Assembly: GCA_030159075.1 (NCBI GenBank)
Contig: BROG01000940.1
Coordinates: 62,001-126,000, forward strand
From: Atrina japonica
Lineage: Eukaryota > Mollusca > Bivalvia > Pterioida > Pinnidae
Direction: 5' to 3'
Length of the DNA: 64,000 nucleotides
Part shown: positions 20,937 through 33,337 of the stretch, in pieces
How the letters are laid out: each line of letters starts with the position of its first letter
Position numbering within the stretch: the stretch's first letter is position 1
Position numbers and translations under genes: made by a program
The notes under the pieces: generated by a model
Told to the model about the DNA's origin: nothing
Databases searched by the model: none
Seen by the model: the letters and a program-made list of their open reading frames with translations, nothing else

Positions 20937-22935
20937 CTGTCTTGTAAGACCACTTTCATAGAAGGCCAACTGCCTTGTGAGACCACTGTTATAGAAGACC
21001 ACCTATCTTGTGCAAACACTGTTATAGTAGACCACCTGTCCTGTGAGACCACTGTTATAGAAGACCACCTATCTTGTGCAAACACTGTTATAAAAGACCA
21101 CCTGTTCTGTGAGACCACTGTTAAAGAAGACCACCTGTCCTGTGAGACCACTGTTATAGAAGACCACATGTCCTGTGAGACCACCTGTCCTGTGAGACCA
21201 CTGTTATAGAAGACCACCTATCTTGTGCAAACACTGTTATAGTAGACCACATGTCACATGTCCTGTGAGACCACCTGTTGTGAGACCACCACCTGTCCTG
21301 TGAGACCACTGTTATAGAGGACCACCTGTCCTGTGAGACCACTGTTGTGTAGACCACTGTCCTGTGATAGAACTGTTATGTCCTGTGAGACCACTGTTAT
21401 AGTAGACCACCTGTGCAAACACTGTTATAGACCACTGTGAGATAGTTAGACCACATGTCCTGCCCCTGTGAGACCACTGTTATAGAAGACCCACCTATCA
21501 AACACTGTGTGCAAACATGTCCTGTTATACTGTTAAGAAGACAACTGTCCTGTGAGACCACTGTTATAGAAAACCACCTGTCCTGTGAGACATGTCCTGT
21601 GAGACCACCTGTCCTGTGAGACCACTGTTATAGAAGACCACCCTATCTTTGTGCAAACACTGCCCTTGATAGTAGAAGACCACATGTCCTGTGAGACCAC
21701 TGTTATAGAAGACAACCTGTCCTGTGAGACCATTTTATAGAAGACCACATGTCCTGTCCTGTGTGACCACTGTTATAGAAGACCACATGTCCTGTGAGAC
21801 CACTGTTATAGTAAACCACCTGCCCTGTGAGACCACTGTTATAGAGACCACTGTTAAACACTGTTATAGAAGACCACCTGCCCTGTGAGACCACTGTTAT
21901 AGAAGACCACCTATCTTGTGCAAACACTGTTATAGAAGACCACCTGTCCTGTGAGACCACTGTTATAGAAGACCACATGTCCTGTGAGACCACCTGTCCT
22001 GTGAGACCACTGTTATAGAAGACCACCTATCTTGTGCAAACACTGTTATAGTAGACCACATGTCCTGTGAGACCACTGTTATAGAAGACAACCTGTCCTG
22101 TGAGACCATTTTATAGAAGACCACCTGTCCTGTGAGACCACTGTTATAGAAGGCCACATGTCCTGTGAGACCACTGTTATAGTAGACCACCTGTCCTGTG
22201 AGACCACTGTTATAGTAGACCACCTGCCCTGTGAGACCACTGTTATAGAAGACCACCTATCTTGTGCAAACACTGTTATAGAAGACCACCTGTCCTGTGA
22301 GACCACTGTTATAGAAGACCACATGTCCTGTGAGACCACCTGTCCTGTGAGACCACTGTTATAGAAGACCACCTATCTTTTGCAAACACTGTTATAGTAG
22401 ACCACATGTCCTGTGAGACCACTGTTATAGAAGACCACCTGTCCTGTGAGACCATTTTATAGAAGACCACCTGTCCTGTGAGACCACTGTTATAGAAGAC
22501 CACATGTCCTGTGAGACCACTGTTATAGTAGACCACCTGTCCTGTGAGACCACTGTTATAGTAGAATGCCTGCCCTATGAGACCACTGTTATAGAAGACC
22601 ACCTATCTTGTGCAAACACTGTTATAGAAGACCACCTGCCCTGTGAGACTACTGTTATAGAAGACCACATGTCCTGTGAGACCACTGTTATAGAAGACCA
22701 CCTGTCCTGTGAGACCACTGTTATAGAAGACCACATGTCCTGTGAGACCACCTGTCCTGTGAGACCACTGTTATAGAAGACCACCTTTATTATAAGATCA
22801 CTGCCATAGAAGACCACCTGTCTTGTAATACCACTGTCATATAAAACCACCTGCCTTGTGAAACCACTGTCTTGAAAGACCAACTGTCTTGTGAGACCAC
22901 TGTCATAGAAGACAACCTGTCTTGTGAGGCAAGGA
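20937..22935. repeat. 2-kb, 33-bp minisatellite with a 346-bp higher-order repeat
   Basis: About 60 copies of a 33-bp unit (CTGTCCTGTGAGACCACTGT, TATAGAAGACCAC). A variant unit with ATCTTGTGCAAAC recurs at 21912, 22258 and 22604, exactly 346 bp apart, and a second landmark at 22028 and 22374 is also 346 bp apart. The unit resembles the terminal region of the TACAGTGGAACC MITE family (58089, 53462, 26164). Confidence 0.95.
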
Positions 22936-23400
22936 GAAAGATGTTTAGTGTCTCTATGTCCTTGCCTGTGTGATCTATATTTCCAGCAGCCTTTAAGAGT
23001 TACTTCACTTGTACAATCTGATGAGGGTAATAAATCTGCACACTCTAGACTGTTTTCTCTCCACTTCATGTTGATAGTCTGATACTCTACTAACTGAGCT
23101 ATTCTGTCCAAAAGCTTCATTTAGTGGTCACCCTGCTTATAAGTATTGAAGATATTAAGACGAGGATCATCTGCTGTAGTTCATTTAGTTAGACAATTCA
23201 CCCCACAAATGGAGGGCCATTCAGGCTTTGGTTTCTGTTGAAATTTGAGACTTTGTCTCCCCGAGGTATTTAAATGGTATGCTCTGTTGTTGTAGAACAG
23301 TCTAATATGGTCTGTGTGGTTGGAAGGGTTAAACCTGTATAATGTTGTGATAGTGATAACTCAGATAAGACACCTTGCTGCGTACTCAGCAGTCCACAGC
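22936..23400 (-). mobile_element. Decayed tRNA-like SINE head plus unique flank
   Basis: Read in reverse, GAATAGCTCAGTTAGTAGAG and TATCAGACTATCAACATG (about 23063-23110) resemble the 5' half of a tRNA; the B box is eroded. 23260-23335 resembles the larger palindromic variant at 57070-57165 (GGTATGCTCT; GAAGGGTTAAACC). Confidence 0.45.
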
Positions 23401-23402
23401 AC

Positions 23403-24296
23403 AGGTCGTAAGTTGTGGCATTTCACACATTGGTTGTAAGTTGTGGCATTTCACACAGTTGTCCTAAGTTGTGGCATTTCATACATAGTCGTAAGTTGTC
23501 AAATTTCATACAGTTTTCCTAAATTGTGGCATTTCACACATGGTTCTTAAGTTGTGGCATTTCACACTTGGTTCATTAGTTATGGCATTTCACACAGGTT
23601 GTAAGTTGTGGCATTTCATACATGGGTCGTAAGTTGTGGCATTTCACACATGGTTTGTAAGTTGTGGCATTTCACACTTGGTTCATAAGTTGTGGCATTT
23701 CACACAGGTTGTAAGTTGTGGCATTTCATAAATGGGTCATAAGTTGTGGCATTTCACACACAAGTCATGTGTTGTGGCATTTCACACAAGTCATGTGTTG
23801 TGGCATTTCACACATAGTTCTTAAGTTGTGGCATTTCACACACAGGTCATAACTTATGGCATTTTACACATAAGTTGTAAGTTGTGGCATTTCACACATG
23901 GGTTGTAAGTTGTGGCATTTCACACAATGGTTGAGTGTAGTGGCATTTTACACAAGGGTCGTATTTTGTGGCATTTCACACATGATCGTAAGTTTTGGCA
24001 TTTCATACATGGGTCGTAAGTTGTGGTGTTTTACACACAATTTGTTAGTTGTGGCATTTCACACATGGTTTGTAAGTTGTGGCATTTCACACACGGGTCA
24101 TAAGTTGTGGCATTCATCACAGGGGTTGTGTTTTGTGGCATTTCACACATGGTCGTAATTTTTTGCATTTCACACACGGGTTGTATGCTGTGGCATTTCA
24201 CCCATGGGTCGTAAGTTGGGTCGTAAGTTGTGGCATCCCACACATGGGTCATAAGGTGTGACATTTCACACAAGGGTCGTAAGTTGTGGCATTTCA
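23403..24296. repeat. ~28-bp minisatellite
   Basis: About 32 copies of GTTGTGGCATTTCACACATG plus GGTCGTAA with variable linkers. Confidence 0.96.
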
Positions 24297-24651
24297 CCCT
24301 CAACTATTGACATCTCAAAGTGGAAAATATTTGATGAGAGGAAATTCAATAGTTAATCAATTTATCAGCAGGATGTATTTTAAGAAATATAATTTATGAT
24401 GGACAAAATAAAGCACTAGTAATATAGTAAAATTCATACAACCTGGCGGGGCGGAGTCTTGTGAATCCTTTTTTGACCTTGGCAAGTTGAAATTTTAGGT
24501 GATAAAGCATAGCATTAAAATAACACTGACTAGAGTAATTGTTCCTACTTGTCACTATATATAAGAGAGTATCCAGTGAGGAATAAAACATTTCTCCCCA
24601 CTTGGACTACTGTATCATATGTACAACAGTTTTAGATAATTATATCATACA

Positions 24652-25785
24652 GTAGAACTTCATATATCCGAACTATCACAGGAACAGTCAGTGGTTTAAC
24701 AGTAGAACATTGAGTATCTGAACTATCACTGGGACAGCCAATGGTTTAACATTAGAACATTAAGTATCTGAACTATCACTGGGAAAGCCAATGGTTTAAC
24801 AGTAGAACATTGAGTATCTGAACTATCACTGGGACAGCCAATGGTTTAACAGTAGAACATTGAGTATCTGAACTATCATAGGGACAGCCAATGGTTTAAC
24901 AGTAGAACATTGAGTATCTGAACTATCACTGGGACAGCCAATGGTTTAACAGTAGAACATTGAGTATCTGAACTATCACTGGGACAGCCAATGGTTTAAC
25001 AGTAGAACATTGAGTATCTGAACTATCATAGGGACAGCCAATGGTTTAACAGTAGAACATTGAGTATCTGAACTATCACTGGGACAGCCAATGGTTTAAC
25101 AGTAGAACATTAAGTATCTGAACTATCACTGGGACAGCCAATGGTTTAACAGTAGAACATTGAGTATCTGAACTATTATAGGGACAGCCAATGGTTTAAC
25201 ATTAGAACATTAAGTATCTGAACTATCATAGGGACAGCCAATGGTTTAACAGTAGAACATTGTATATCGGAACTGTCAGTGGGACAGCCAATGGTTTAAC
25301 ATTAAAACATTGTATATCTGAACTATCACTGGGACAGCCAATGACTAGATTATACAGTAGAACATTTTATATCAACTGTCACATTGACAGCCAATGGCTA
25401 GATTATACAGTAGAACATTTTATATCTGAACTGTCACAGATATAGCCAATGGCTAGATTATACAGTAGAACATTTTATATCTGAACTGTCACAGGGATAG
25501 CCAATGGCTAGATTATACAGTAGAACATTGTATATCTGAACTGTCACAGGGATAGCCAATGGCTAGATTATACAATAGAACATGTATATCTAAACTGTCA
25601 CAGGGATAGCCAATGTCTAGATTATACAGTAGAACATTGTATATCTGAACTGTCACAGGGATAGCCAATGGCTAAATTATACAGTAGAAAATTATATATC
25701 TGAACTGTCACAGGGACAGCCAATGGCTAGATTATACAGTAGAACATTGTATATCTGAACTGTCACAGGGACAACCAATGGGATC
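24652..25785. repeat. 50-54 bp minisatellite with two subfamilies
   Basis: About 22 copies. The left two thirds use a strict 50-bp unit (CAGTAGAACATTGAGTATCT, GAACTATCACTGGGACAGCC, AATGGTTTAA); the right third uses a 53-54 bp form with TTGTATATCTGAACTGTCAC and GGCTAGATTATA. In the left part CACTGGG, CACTGGG and CATAGGG alternate, giving a 150-bp higher-order period. Confidence 0.95.
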
Positions 25786-26095
25786 ATATTTTATGGTTGG
25801 AAACACATAAATTTTGGGATCATATTTTGTGGTTGAAAACATAAATTTTGGAATAATATGTTATGGTTGGAAACACATAAATTTCCAGAATATATTTTAT
25901 GGTTGGAAACACATAAATTTTGGAATCATATTTTATAGCTAGAAACATAAATTTGGGGATCATATTTTGTGATTATTAACACATAAATCTGGGATCATAT
26001 TTTATGGTTTGAAACATTAATTTTGTGATCAAATTTTATGGCTGGAAACACATAAATTTTGGGATCAGTTTTATGGTTGGAAACATAAATTTTGC
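25786..26095. repeat. ~36-bp minisatellite
   Basis: About nine copies of GGGATCATATTTTATGGTTG and GAAACACATAAATTTT; it directly abuts the preceding array. Confidence 0.95.
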
Positions 26096-26163
26096 AAGAG
26101 AAATATTCTATCAATAAAGCATTGTAGCTACACAGTTTCAAAGTTCAAACAGAATGAGCATAC

Positions 26164-26346
26164 TACAGTTGAACCTGTCTAAAGTGACCACCATAATGAA
26201 AGACCACCTGTCTTACGAAACCACAATAAAAAAAAATGCTCATTGAATGATCCTTTATATAAAACTTCATTGGAGATACCACTTGTCTTCATAGACCACA
26301 TTTCAGTGGGCTGATGGGGTGGTCTCTGAATATAGGATTTACTGTA
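26164..26346. mobile_element. TACAGTGGAACC MITE copy
   Basis: Begins TACAGTTGAACCTGTCTAAA and ends GGATTTACTGTA; the interior matches CCACATTTCAGTGG at 53540. Left terminus well preserved, right one eroded. Confidence 0.7.
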
Positions 26347-26675
26347 GAAAATACCAATAAAAATATCTGACCTCTTAGTACTGTGATATTGATCATTAAT
26401 ATTCAATTTCATACTGTCAATCAAAGAAAATGTAAAGAATCTAGTGTCCACCTGTCACTCCACTGTTTTAAGTATAGGTAAGCTATCTAGAAAATGCACT
26501 TTTAACTAGGATCTGCCCTATGTTTACTAAGTAAGTAAACAATTTCTTTACCACTGTCGTGCCTGTGGTTATATTTCTTCCCAGCTGTAAAGATAACGTT
26601 TTAAAAATAAATCAATAACTATTTTATAAACTGAAGTTATACCTGTGATGAATATGTTGTCATGTTTTGTGCACA

Positions 26676-27350
26676 GGTGAGTTGATTAGACCTGTTTATT
26701 GTGTCAAATTTAGATGACTTGGCTTTGTTAATTTTTACTTACTTGTATATGTCATATGTCTGGCACAGGCGAGTTAATTAGGCCCTGTTTATTATGTCTT
26801 GCTTTTTCCATGGCGATATTGTTTTACATACATATATAATACATACATGTATATGTCATGAGTGTCACAGGTGAGTTAATTAGGGTCTGCTTATTTTGCC
26901 TTACCTGGCAATATTGATTTTACTTACATGTAGGCCCTATATGTCATAAGTGTCACAGGTGAGTTAATTAGGCTCTGCTTATTTTGCATTACCTGGCAAA
27001 ATTGATTGTTTTTTACATGTAGGCCCTATATGTCATGAGTTTCACAGGTGAGTTAATTAGGTCTTGTTTAATGTACTTTACCTGGCAATATTGATTTTTA
27101 CTTACATGTACACCCAATATGTCATATGTTAATTAGACCTGTTAATTATATCTTCCTTTTACCTGGTTATATTGATTATTACATACAGGTTTATGTCGGG
27201 TACAGGTGAGTTAATTAGGTCTGTTAATTATATCTTCCTTTTACCTGGTTATATTGATTATTACATACAGGTATCTATATATGTCAGGTACAGGTGAATT
27301 AATTAGGCCTGTTAATTATATCTTCCTTCTACCTGGCAGTATTGATTTTT
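26676..27350. repeat. ~88-bp tandem repeat containing strong donor-like sites
   Basis: About eight copies; each starts with CAGGTGAGTTAATTAG or a variant and includes TTACCTGGCAATATTGATT and TTACATGTAGGCCCTATATG. CAGGTGAGT is a near-ideal 5' splice site, but no exon adjoins it. Confidence 0.9.
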
Positions 27351-28185
27351 ACTGTATATCACGACTTGTTCAGTCGTTAACATTAGATTAAAACAAAAGA
27401 TCTATAAGCATTCACATGCGTAGGTTTGCCTGTCTGCTATAAGTTTTATTTCTCCCTTCTCTGCTGAAGATAACAATTTATATGCATTTTTACTGAAATC
27501 AGGGTAACTGTATGTTACAATGTACCAGAGCAATATGATGTTTATGGTTCAGCAATCAACAAAAATATTATCATGATATATGTATATAGTGGATGTCTCT
27601 GGTGATAACAGAGAGTCTATAATTTATCCTTTTGCCATAAACTTATAGGAGAAACATGATAAAACTCAGCCCACGTGTTTGTATGTACAGTACATACCAA
27701 AAATAAGTACTCACCCTGACAAGATCTGCAGATAATATATATATTTGATGGCTTAATTATATTTGTCAAATTAAAATAAAATGAAGGGATGAAGTCTCCT
27801 GAACCCTTTCTTGTCTTGGATGAGTTTAACATATCAACCCCTGAAAAAACAATGGATACTTCTGTAAATCAACAACTTAGACCAGTCCAAAGGTGTTAAG
27901 GGGTGAATGAATTAAATTTTCTGTAACGCAGCATTGCACTATAATTACACTAATTAGAGTAATCATTTTTAACAAACAAATGGGTATCTATGCAGTAAAA
28001 CACATTTCTCGTGAAGTTTGTCTTAACCTAAAAGTGAGTACATTCAACTGTACTATAATCAAAAGGTTACTGCACCCCGACATGTTATAGGAATCAGACT
28101 AAAGAATTTGTTCTTGATAAATAAATAGATAGATATATGTGAATGAAGTGAAGTCCATTAGATAAACAAGACTGGTATTCATAAT
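27351..28185. mobile_element. Unique intergenic sequence with one ~90-bp palindromic element
   Basis: The element lies at 27826-27914 in reverse (CATATCAACCCCTGAAAAAA ... CCAGTCCAAAGGTGTTAAGG). The rest is unrecognised. Confidence 0.6.
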
Positions 28186-28499
28186 TATGTGAAAAAAGGT
28201 TTGTTTGTTTATTGTTGTTTAACATCCCACTCAAGAATATTTCACTCATATTGAGACGTCACCAAATGCTGGTGAAGGGCTTAAAATTTTGGCCTATGCT
28301 TGTCACTTACAGCCATTGAGCAGTGAGGATTCTTTAACGTGCGGACACCTACTGTGACACGGGACCTCCAGTTTTTACTGTCTCATCCAAAAGACAGGAA
28401 ACCAACCTGTCGCTGACGGGATTAGAACTCATGTCCTCACGACCCAGAGTTGAGCATGCTACCGACTGAGCAAGGCTGGCTCTATGTGAAAAAAGGTTT
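28186..28499 (-). mobile_element. Full SINE-B copy, tRNA-like head, 17-bp target-site duplication
   Basis: SINE at 28203-28482 bounded by a perfect direct repeat TATGTGAAAAAAGGTTT (28186-28202 and 28483-28499). Read in reverse: tRNA-like head (GCTCAGTCGGTAGCATGCTC; GAGGACATGAGTTCTAATCC), then the body with TGTCACAGTAGGTGTCCGC and a tail GGGATGTTAAACAACAATA. The perfect duplication shows insertion by target-primed reverse transcription and suggests recent insertion. Confidence 0.92.
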
Positions 28500-28916
28500 A
28501 CTATTAAAAGATAATTTCAATCATTTATTTATTTCTTTATTATTTTTTATTTTATTTTTTTTTTGTGTCAGTGAATCTTTTTTGTTCTATCATGTTCTTT
28601 ACTTTTGTCACTCCATACAACAAGCTGATGGGTGAGTTGTGGTACATACTTTAGGTTGTTACTGTAAGTATAGATAAGGATGTTGGTAACACATAGGAGA
28701 ACTTTATCAAATGCCAAATCTGTCAGAAGTCAATAACATGTTGTCTTGGCAACATTTTGATATTCAGGAGAAAATTGTTTTTAATATGTTTGGAAAAGAC
28801 TACTCCCCTCCCCCTTCCCTCATGGTTAGGTTTAAATAAGGTCACTACTGCAGTAGAGGTTGGAGAAGATGCAATTAATAACAGCACAGTGCTCTTAACA
28901 TTTGGCCATTGAGATA

Positions 28917-29256
28917 TACAGTCAAATTTGTATTAAAGGGCACCTCTGTATAAAGGTCACCTCTGTATAAAGGGCACCTCTGTATAAAGTCCACCTCTGT
29001 ATAAAGGCCACCTCTGTATTAAAGGCCACCTCTGTATTAAAGGCCACCTCTGTATAAAGTCCACCTCTGTATAAAGGCCACCTCTTATTAAAGGCCACCT
29101 CTGTATTAAAGGCCACCTCTGTATAAAGGCCACCTCTGTATAAAAGCCACCTGCCATTGTTAATTTTTGATAATGAATAAACATTAGTCCACCTGTCAAT
29201 AATGGCCACTTTTACTTGTTCCTTTGAGTGGCCTTATGTAGACAAGTTTGACTGTA
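28917..29256. mobile_element. TACAGTCAAACTTG MITE with internal 18-bp array
   Basis: Termini TACAGTCAAATTTG and CAAGTTTGACTGTA are inverted repeats with one mismatch. Inside, 28939-29152 is about 12 copies of CACCTCTGTATAAAGGC and close variants. The right flank of the array (GGCCACTTTTACTTGTTCC) matches the copy at 46177. Confidence 0.85.
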
Positions 29257-29269
29257 AAATATGAATATA

Positions 29270-29716
29270 CCCACACATCTGTGTATGTATTGTATTGTGT
29301 GTTGATCACACCAAACTGTATTGCTACCCACACATCTGTGTATGTATTGTATTGGGTGTTGATCACACCAAACTGTATTGCTACCCACACATCTGTGTAT
29401 GTGTTGTGTGTTGATTACACCAAACTGTATTGCTACCCACACATCTGTGTATGTATTGTATTGGGTGTTGATCACACCAAACTGTATTGCTACCCACACA
29501 TCTGTGTATGTATTGTATTGGGTGTTGATCACACCAAACTGTATTGCTACCCACACATCTGTGTATGTATTGGGTGTTGATCACACCAAACTGTATTGCT
29601 ACCCACACATCTGTGTATGTATTGTATTGGGTGTTGATCACACCAAACTGTATTGCTACCCACACATCTGTGTATGTATTATATTGGGTGTTGATCTCAC
29701 CAAACTGTATTGCTAG
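29270..29716. repeat. 57-bp minisatellite
   Basis: About eight copies of CCCACACATCTGTGTATGTA, TTGTATTGGGTGTTGATCAC, ACCAAACTGTATTGCTA. 57 is a multiple of 3, so open frames of 95-136 codons cross it on both strands; they are artefacts. Confidence 0.96.
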
Positions 29717-30184
29717 ATGTTTTGTTATCTTTAACCAGTTATATAGTATTATAGTCTGTAGTATTAAAACGGTTAATGTGAATCTGACCAAGAAGCAGTT
29801 GCATGTACATGTATGGCAGTTCTGTAAAGTGAGAAAAAATCCTGTACAATGTAAGATGCAAAATATGAGTGACCTACTTGTAGCAGTTATATACTGACAA
29901 AATTTCCTGTTTGATCATTTTTTGGTCAAAGAAGGCTACAGCACATATTGACTACGGTACACAGAAATATGGTTAAAGCTACCATGCTCTAACAACGGAG
30001 GCCCCAGGAGGTACAAAGAGAGTAATAGTAGATGATGTATCATCATACTTCATTATGCCAGGTCAAGGTCAGACAATGATACTTACTGATTGGAATTAAA
30101 TGTCAAGGTCACTTTGTTCTATCAAGTTCAAATGTCGAAAAGAGGTACTCAATTGTCTGTTCCCATGTCATCATGATTGCTAAC
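29717..30184. other. Intergenic, nothing recognised
   Basis: Unique sequence between two unrelated arrays, with no exon supported. Confidence 0.55.
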
Positions 30185-30440
30185 TACTTATGATAGATTG
30201 GTAATAGAGGTAGTTATCACATGTGATAGGTTAATAATAGAGATAGTTATCACATGAGATGGGTTGATAATAGAGGTAGTTATCACATGTAATGGGTTGA
30301 TAATAAAGTTAGTAATCACATGAGATCGGTTGACAATAGAGGTAGTTATCACATGTGATATGTTGATAATGGATGTAGTAATCACATGTGATGCATTGGT
30401 AATAGAGGTAGTAATGACATGTGATAGGTTGATAATAGAG
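30185..30440. repeat. 33-bp minisatellite, left block
   Basis: About eight copies of GTTGATAATAGAGGTAGTTA and TCACATGTGATGG. Many units carry the perfect palindrome TCACATGTGA. Confidence 0.93.
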
Positions 30441-30885
30441 TTAGTAGGAAAAACACCGGCTTTGTTTACAACATGGGCGCAGACATTTTGGACACCCAAA
30501 GTTGTGCAGAGGGTACAATGAGCCCAGTGATCTGATTGGTCATTAAATGAAAAAAATAGTTTTGCCATTAATAAGTGAAATAAAGGTGATAAAAAAGATA
30601 CATGAATATTGGTAGTACTTTGGAAATTATAGGGTTGAGAATAGATATTTTCCTTTGGTGCGGAATACTATTATTGTAAACAAGTAAAATTTGAAGTAAA
30701 AATGAAACGGCAACCTATACTTTTGATTGCAAATTTTGTTATGAAAAATATTGATCTTTCACCACAGGGTACTTATTTGACCCAGATATAATAAACATGG
30801 GAGTGACAGTGACCTGAAGTTTTGTAAATTAGCATTGAGGCCTATGGGAAAATATTTGGTGGTGTCAGTCCAGTAATCAACTGAG
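30441..30885. other. Unique insert between two blocks of one array
   Basis: About 440 bp separating two blocks of the same 33-bp repeat. Locally less AT-rich at 30455-30530, with an ATG in ACAACATGGGCGCAGAC that opens only 20 codons. Origin unknown. Confidence 0.5.
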
Positions 30886-31247
30886 ATGGGTTGAAAATAG
30901 AGTTAGTAATCACATTAGATGGGTTGATAATAGAGGTAGTTATCACATGTGATGTGTTGATAATAGAGGTAGTTATCACATGTGATGCATTGGTAATAGA
31001 GGGAGTAATTACATGAGAGATGGGTTGGTAATACAGAGGTGGTAATCACATGTGATGGGTTGGTAATGGAGAGGTAGTGATCACATGTGATAGGTTGTTA
31101 ATATAGGTAGTAATCACTTGTGATGGGTTTGTAATAGTAGTAATCACATGTGATGGGTTGGTAATAGAGAGGTAGTGATCACATATGATGAGTTGGTGAT
31201 AGGATGTCACATGTGAAGGGATGGTAATGGTAATAATCACAAGTGAC
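30886..31247. repeat. 33-bp minisatellite, right block
   Basis: Same unit as 30185-30440, about 11 more diverged copies, most with CACATGTGATGGGTTG. Confidence 0.93.
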
Positions 31248-31256
31248 GAGTTGGGA

Positions 31257-31429
31257 CCCCATGGTTTGTTCCTAGACATGACATATCTATGTGTAATATC
31301 TTAGTCACCCTGCTGTAAATGGCTGACATCTACCCCATGGTGTGTTCCTAGACATGAGATCTCTATGTGTAATATCTTAGTCACCCTGCTGTAAATGGCT
31401 GACATCTACCCCATGGTGTGTTCCTAGAT
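31257..31429. repeat. 76-bp tandem repeat, 2.3 copies
   Basis: CCCCATGGTGTGTTCCTAG blocks at 76-bp spacing, with almost identical interiors (CTATGTGTAATATCTTAGTC). Confidence 0.95.
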
Positions 31430-32070
31430 GGTATTAGGTAGTGTAATATATTTGTAAAACAATGTCTCTCTAACCAATGATTTGTATTGGTCGATCACCA
31501 TGTAATGACTAGTAATGATGCTTGTTGCTATAGTAACAACATTTCCTCCATATATCTATTTGTGTGTTAACATCCATATGCAGTCATCAATATTTGAACC
31601 TTGGGTAAATACATGTAATAGATTAGCATGATATAAGAAAACAATTAAAAAACCACACATTTGAAGGTCGCTAGATCAAGGTCATGATACAGTCCTGAAT
31701 ATCTCTCTGGTCTTTAGTTCTATGATTTTTCCGTCTTGATGCTTATTCATAAGAAAACAATTTAGACAAAAAGCTTGCATAAATTGTTTATTGTTTTCAG
31801 ACTTCATGTTTTTGAAATGAATCATCTTTTGTGTCTAATTTTGTAAGAAATCAATGTAATCTTATGTCATGTATTAGTCACTTGTCATTTATCTATTTCT
31901 TGTGAAACTTTTTTGTCTGTTTCGCAGTTTATTATATCATGACATGGTTCAGTCAATAAATTGAATACCAATCATGGAAAGGACAAAATTAGACCCAACA
32001 GTTATGGAGTGGCCCTTGTTACACAGTCATTCTAGAACTGCAGATCAAAATTTTTCCAACTGAAACTAAA
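31430..32070. other. Intergenic, nothing recognised
   Basis: AT-rich unique sequence before the long CT tract. Confidence 0.55.
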
Positions 32071-32547
<477 letters not shown>

Positions 32548-32548
<1 letters not shown>

Positions 32549-33129
32549 GTAAGGTTGACAAAAACTGATACTCCTGCTCTCCGACAGCCCTAGCGTCTAA
32601 AGGTTAGAGTCTAAAGGATAAGACCAAAAACTTTTAATAAAAGATGTAATTTTAGTAATATCCTTTACTCTAGGGTTTATAAAAACAAACTGGGTGAAAA
32701 AATAAAATTAATTAGAAAATATAATTGATAAATTAAGTATTCATCTTATTTTGAACTAAAACTAAATAAAAATAAACAAATCAAGGATCACCAATTTTCA
32801 ACCTGAAATTGCAATTTGACAGGAGTATATCTTGTATCAGATTTATGTGGATTGAAGTTCTCTTTCATGCTTCCATGAGAGATAGTTGATAGTTTGCACA
32901 ATATTCAAGAAAACTGAATATTTAAAAATTGCAGTTATTCAGCTAGAAGCCATCTTGAATTTCATGCTAAGTAAAGGAGGTGATGTATTATGTCACTGGG
33001 GTTTATGCCCCCTGTATCAAGGGATTGGTGATAGAACTGGGTTCTGAGTGACTGCTAAGACTTGTACCAATAATTCAATTTATTTTGATAAAGGTTTTAT
33101 ATTTAAAACATAGACTCTTAGAACTAATT
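32548..33129. other. Intergenic, nothing recognised
   Basis: AT-rich unique sequence. Confidence 0.55.
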
Positions 33130-33337
33130 GTGACAATCAAGAATTATCTCCCTTTTTCTGTAACCCCAGAATATTTGTAATGAATTGTTAAGATGTATTC
33201 TCTCCCTAACTACACAAGAGTTACTTCCCATTTTTGTAATGTATGTAGGCTATAACCTCAGAATCAATATTTGCTGTTAAATTTTTAAATGTTTTCTTTC
33301 TCTCTGACAGCACAGAAGTTATCTCCCATTTTAGTAA
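33130..33337. repeat. Diverged copies of the 91-bp TTATCTCCC repeat
   Basis: Two diverged units with AGAATCAATATTTGCTGTTA and GTTATCTCCCATTTTAGTAA, the same family as 36228-36459 and 37560-38110. Confidence 0.75.

Noticed and set aside
30473..30535. ATG in ACAACATGGGCGCAGAC resembling a gene start
   Set aside because: The frame closes after 20 codons without a convincing donor.
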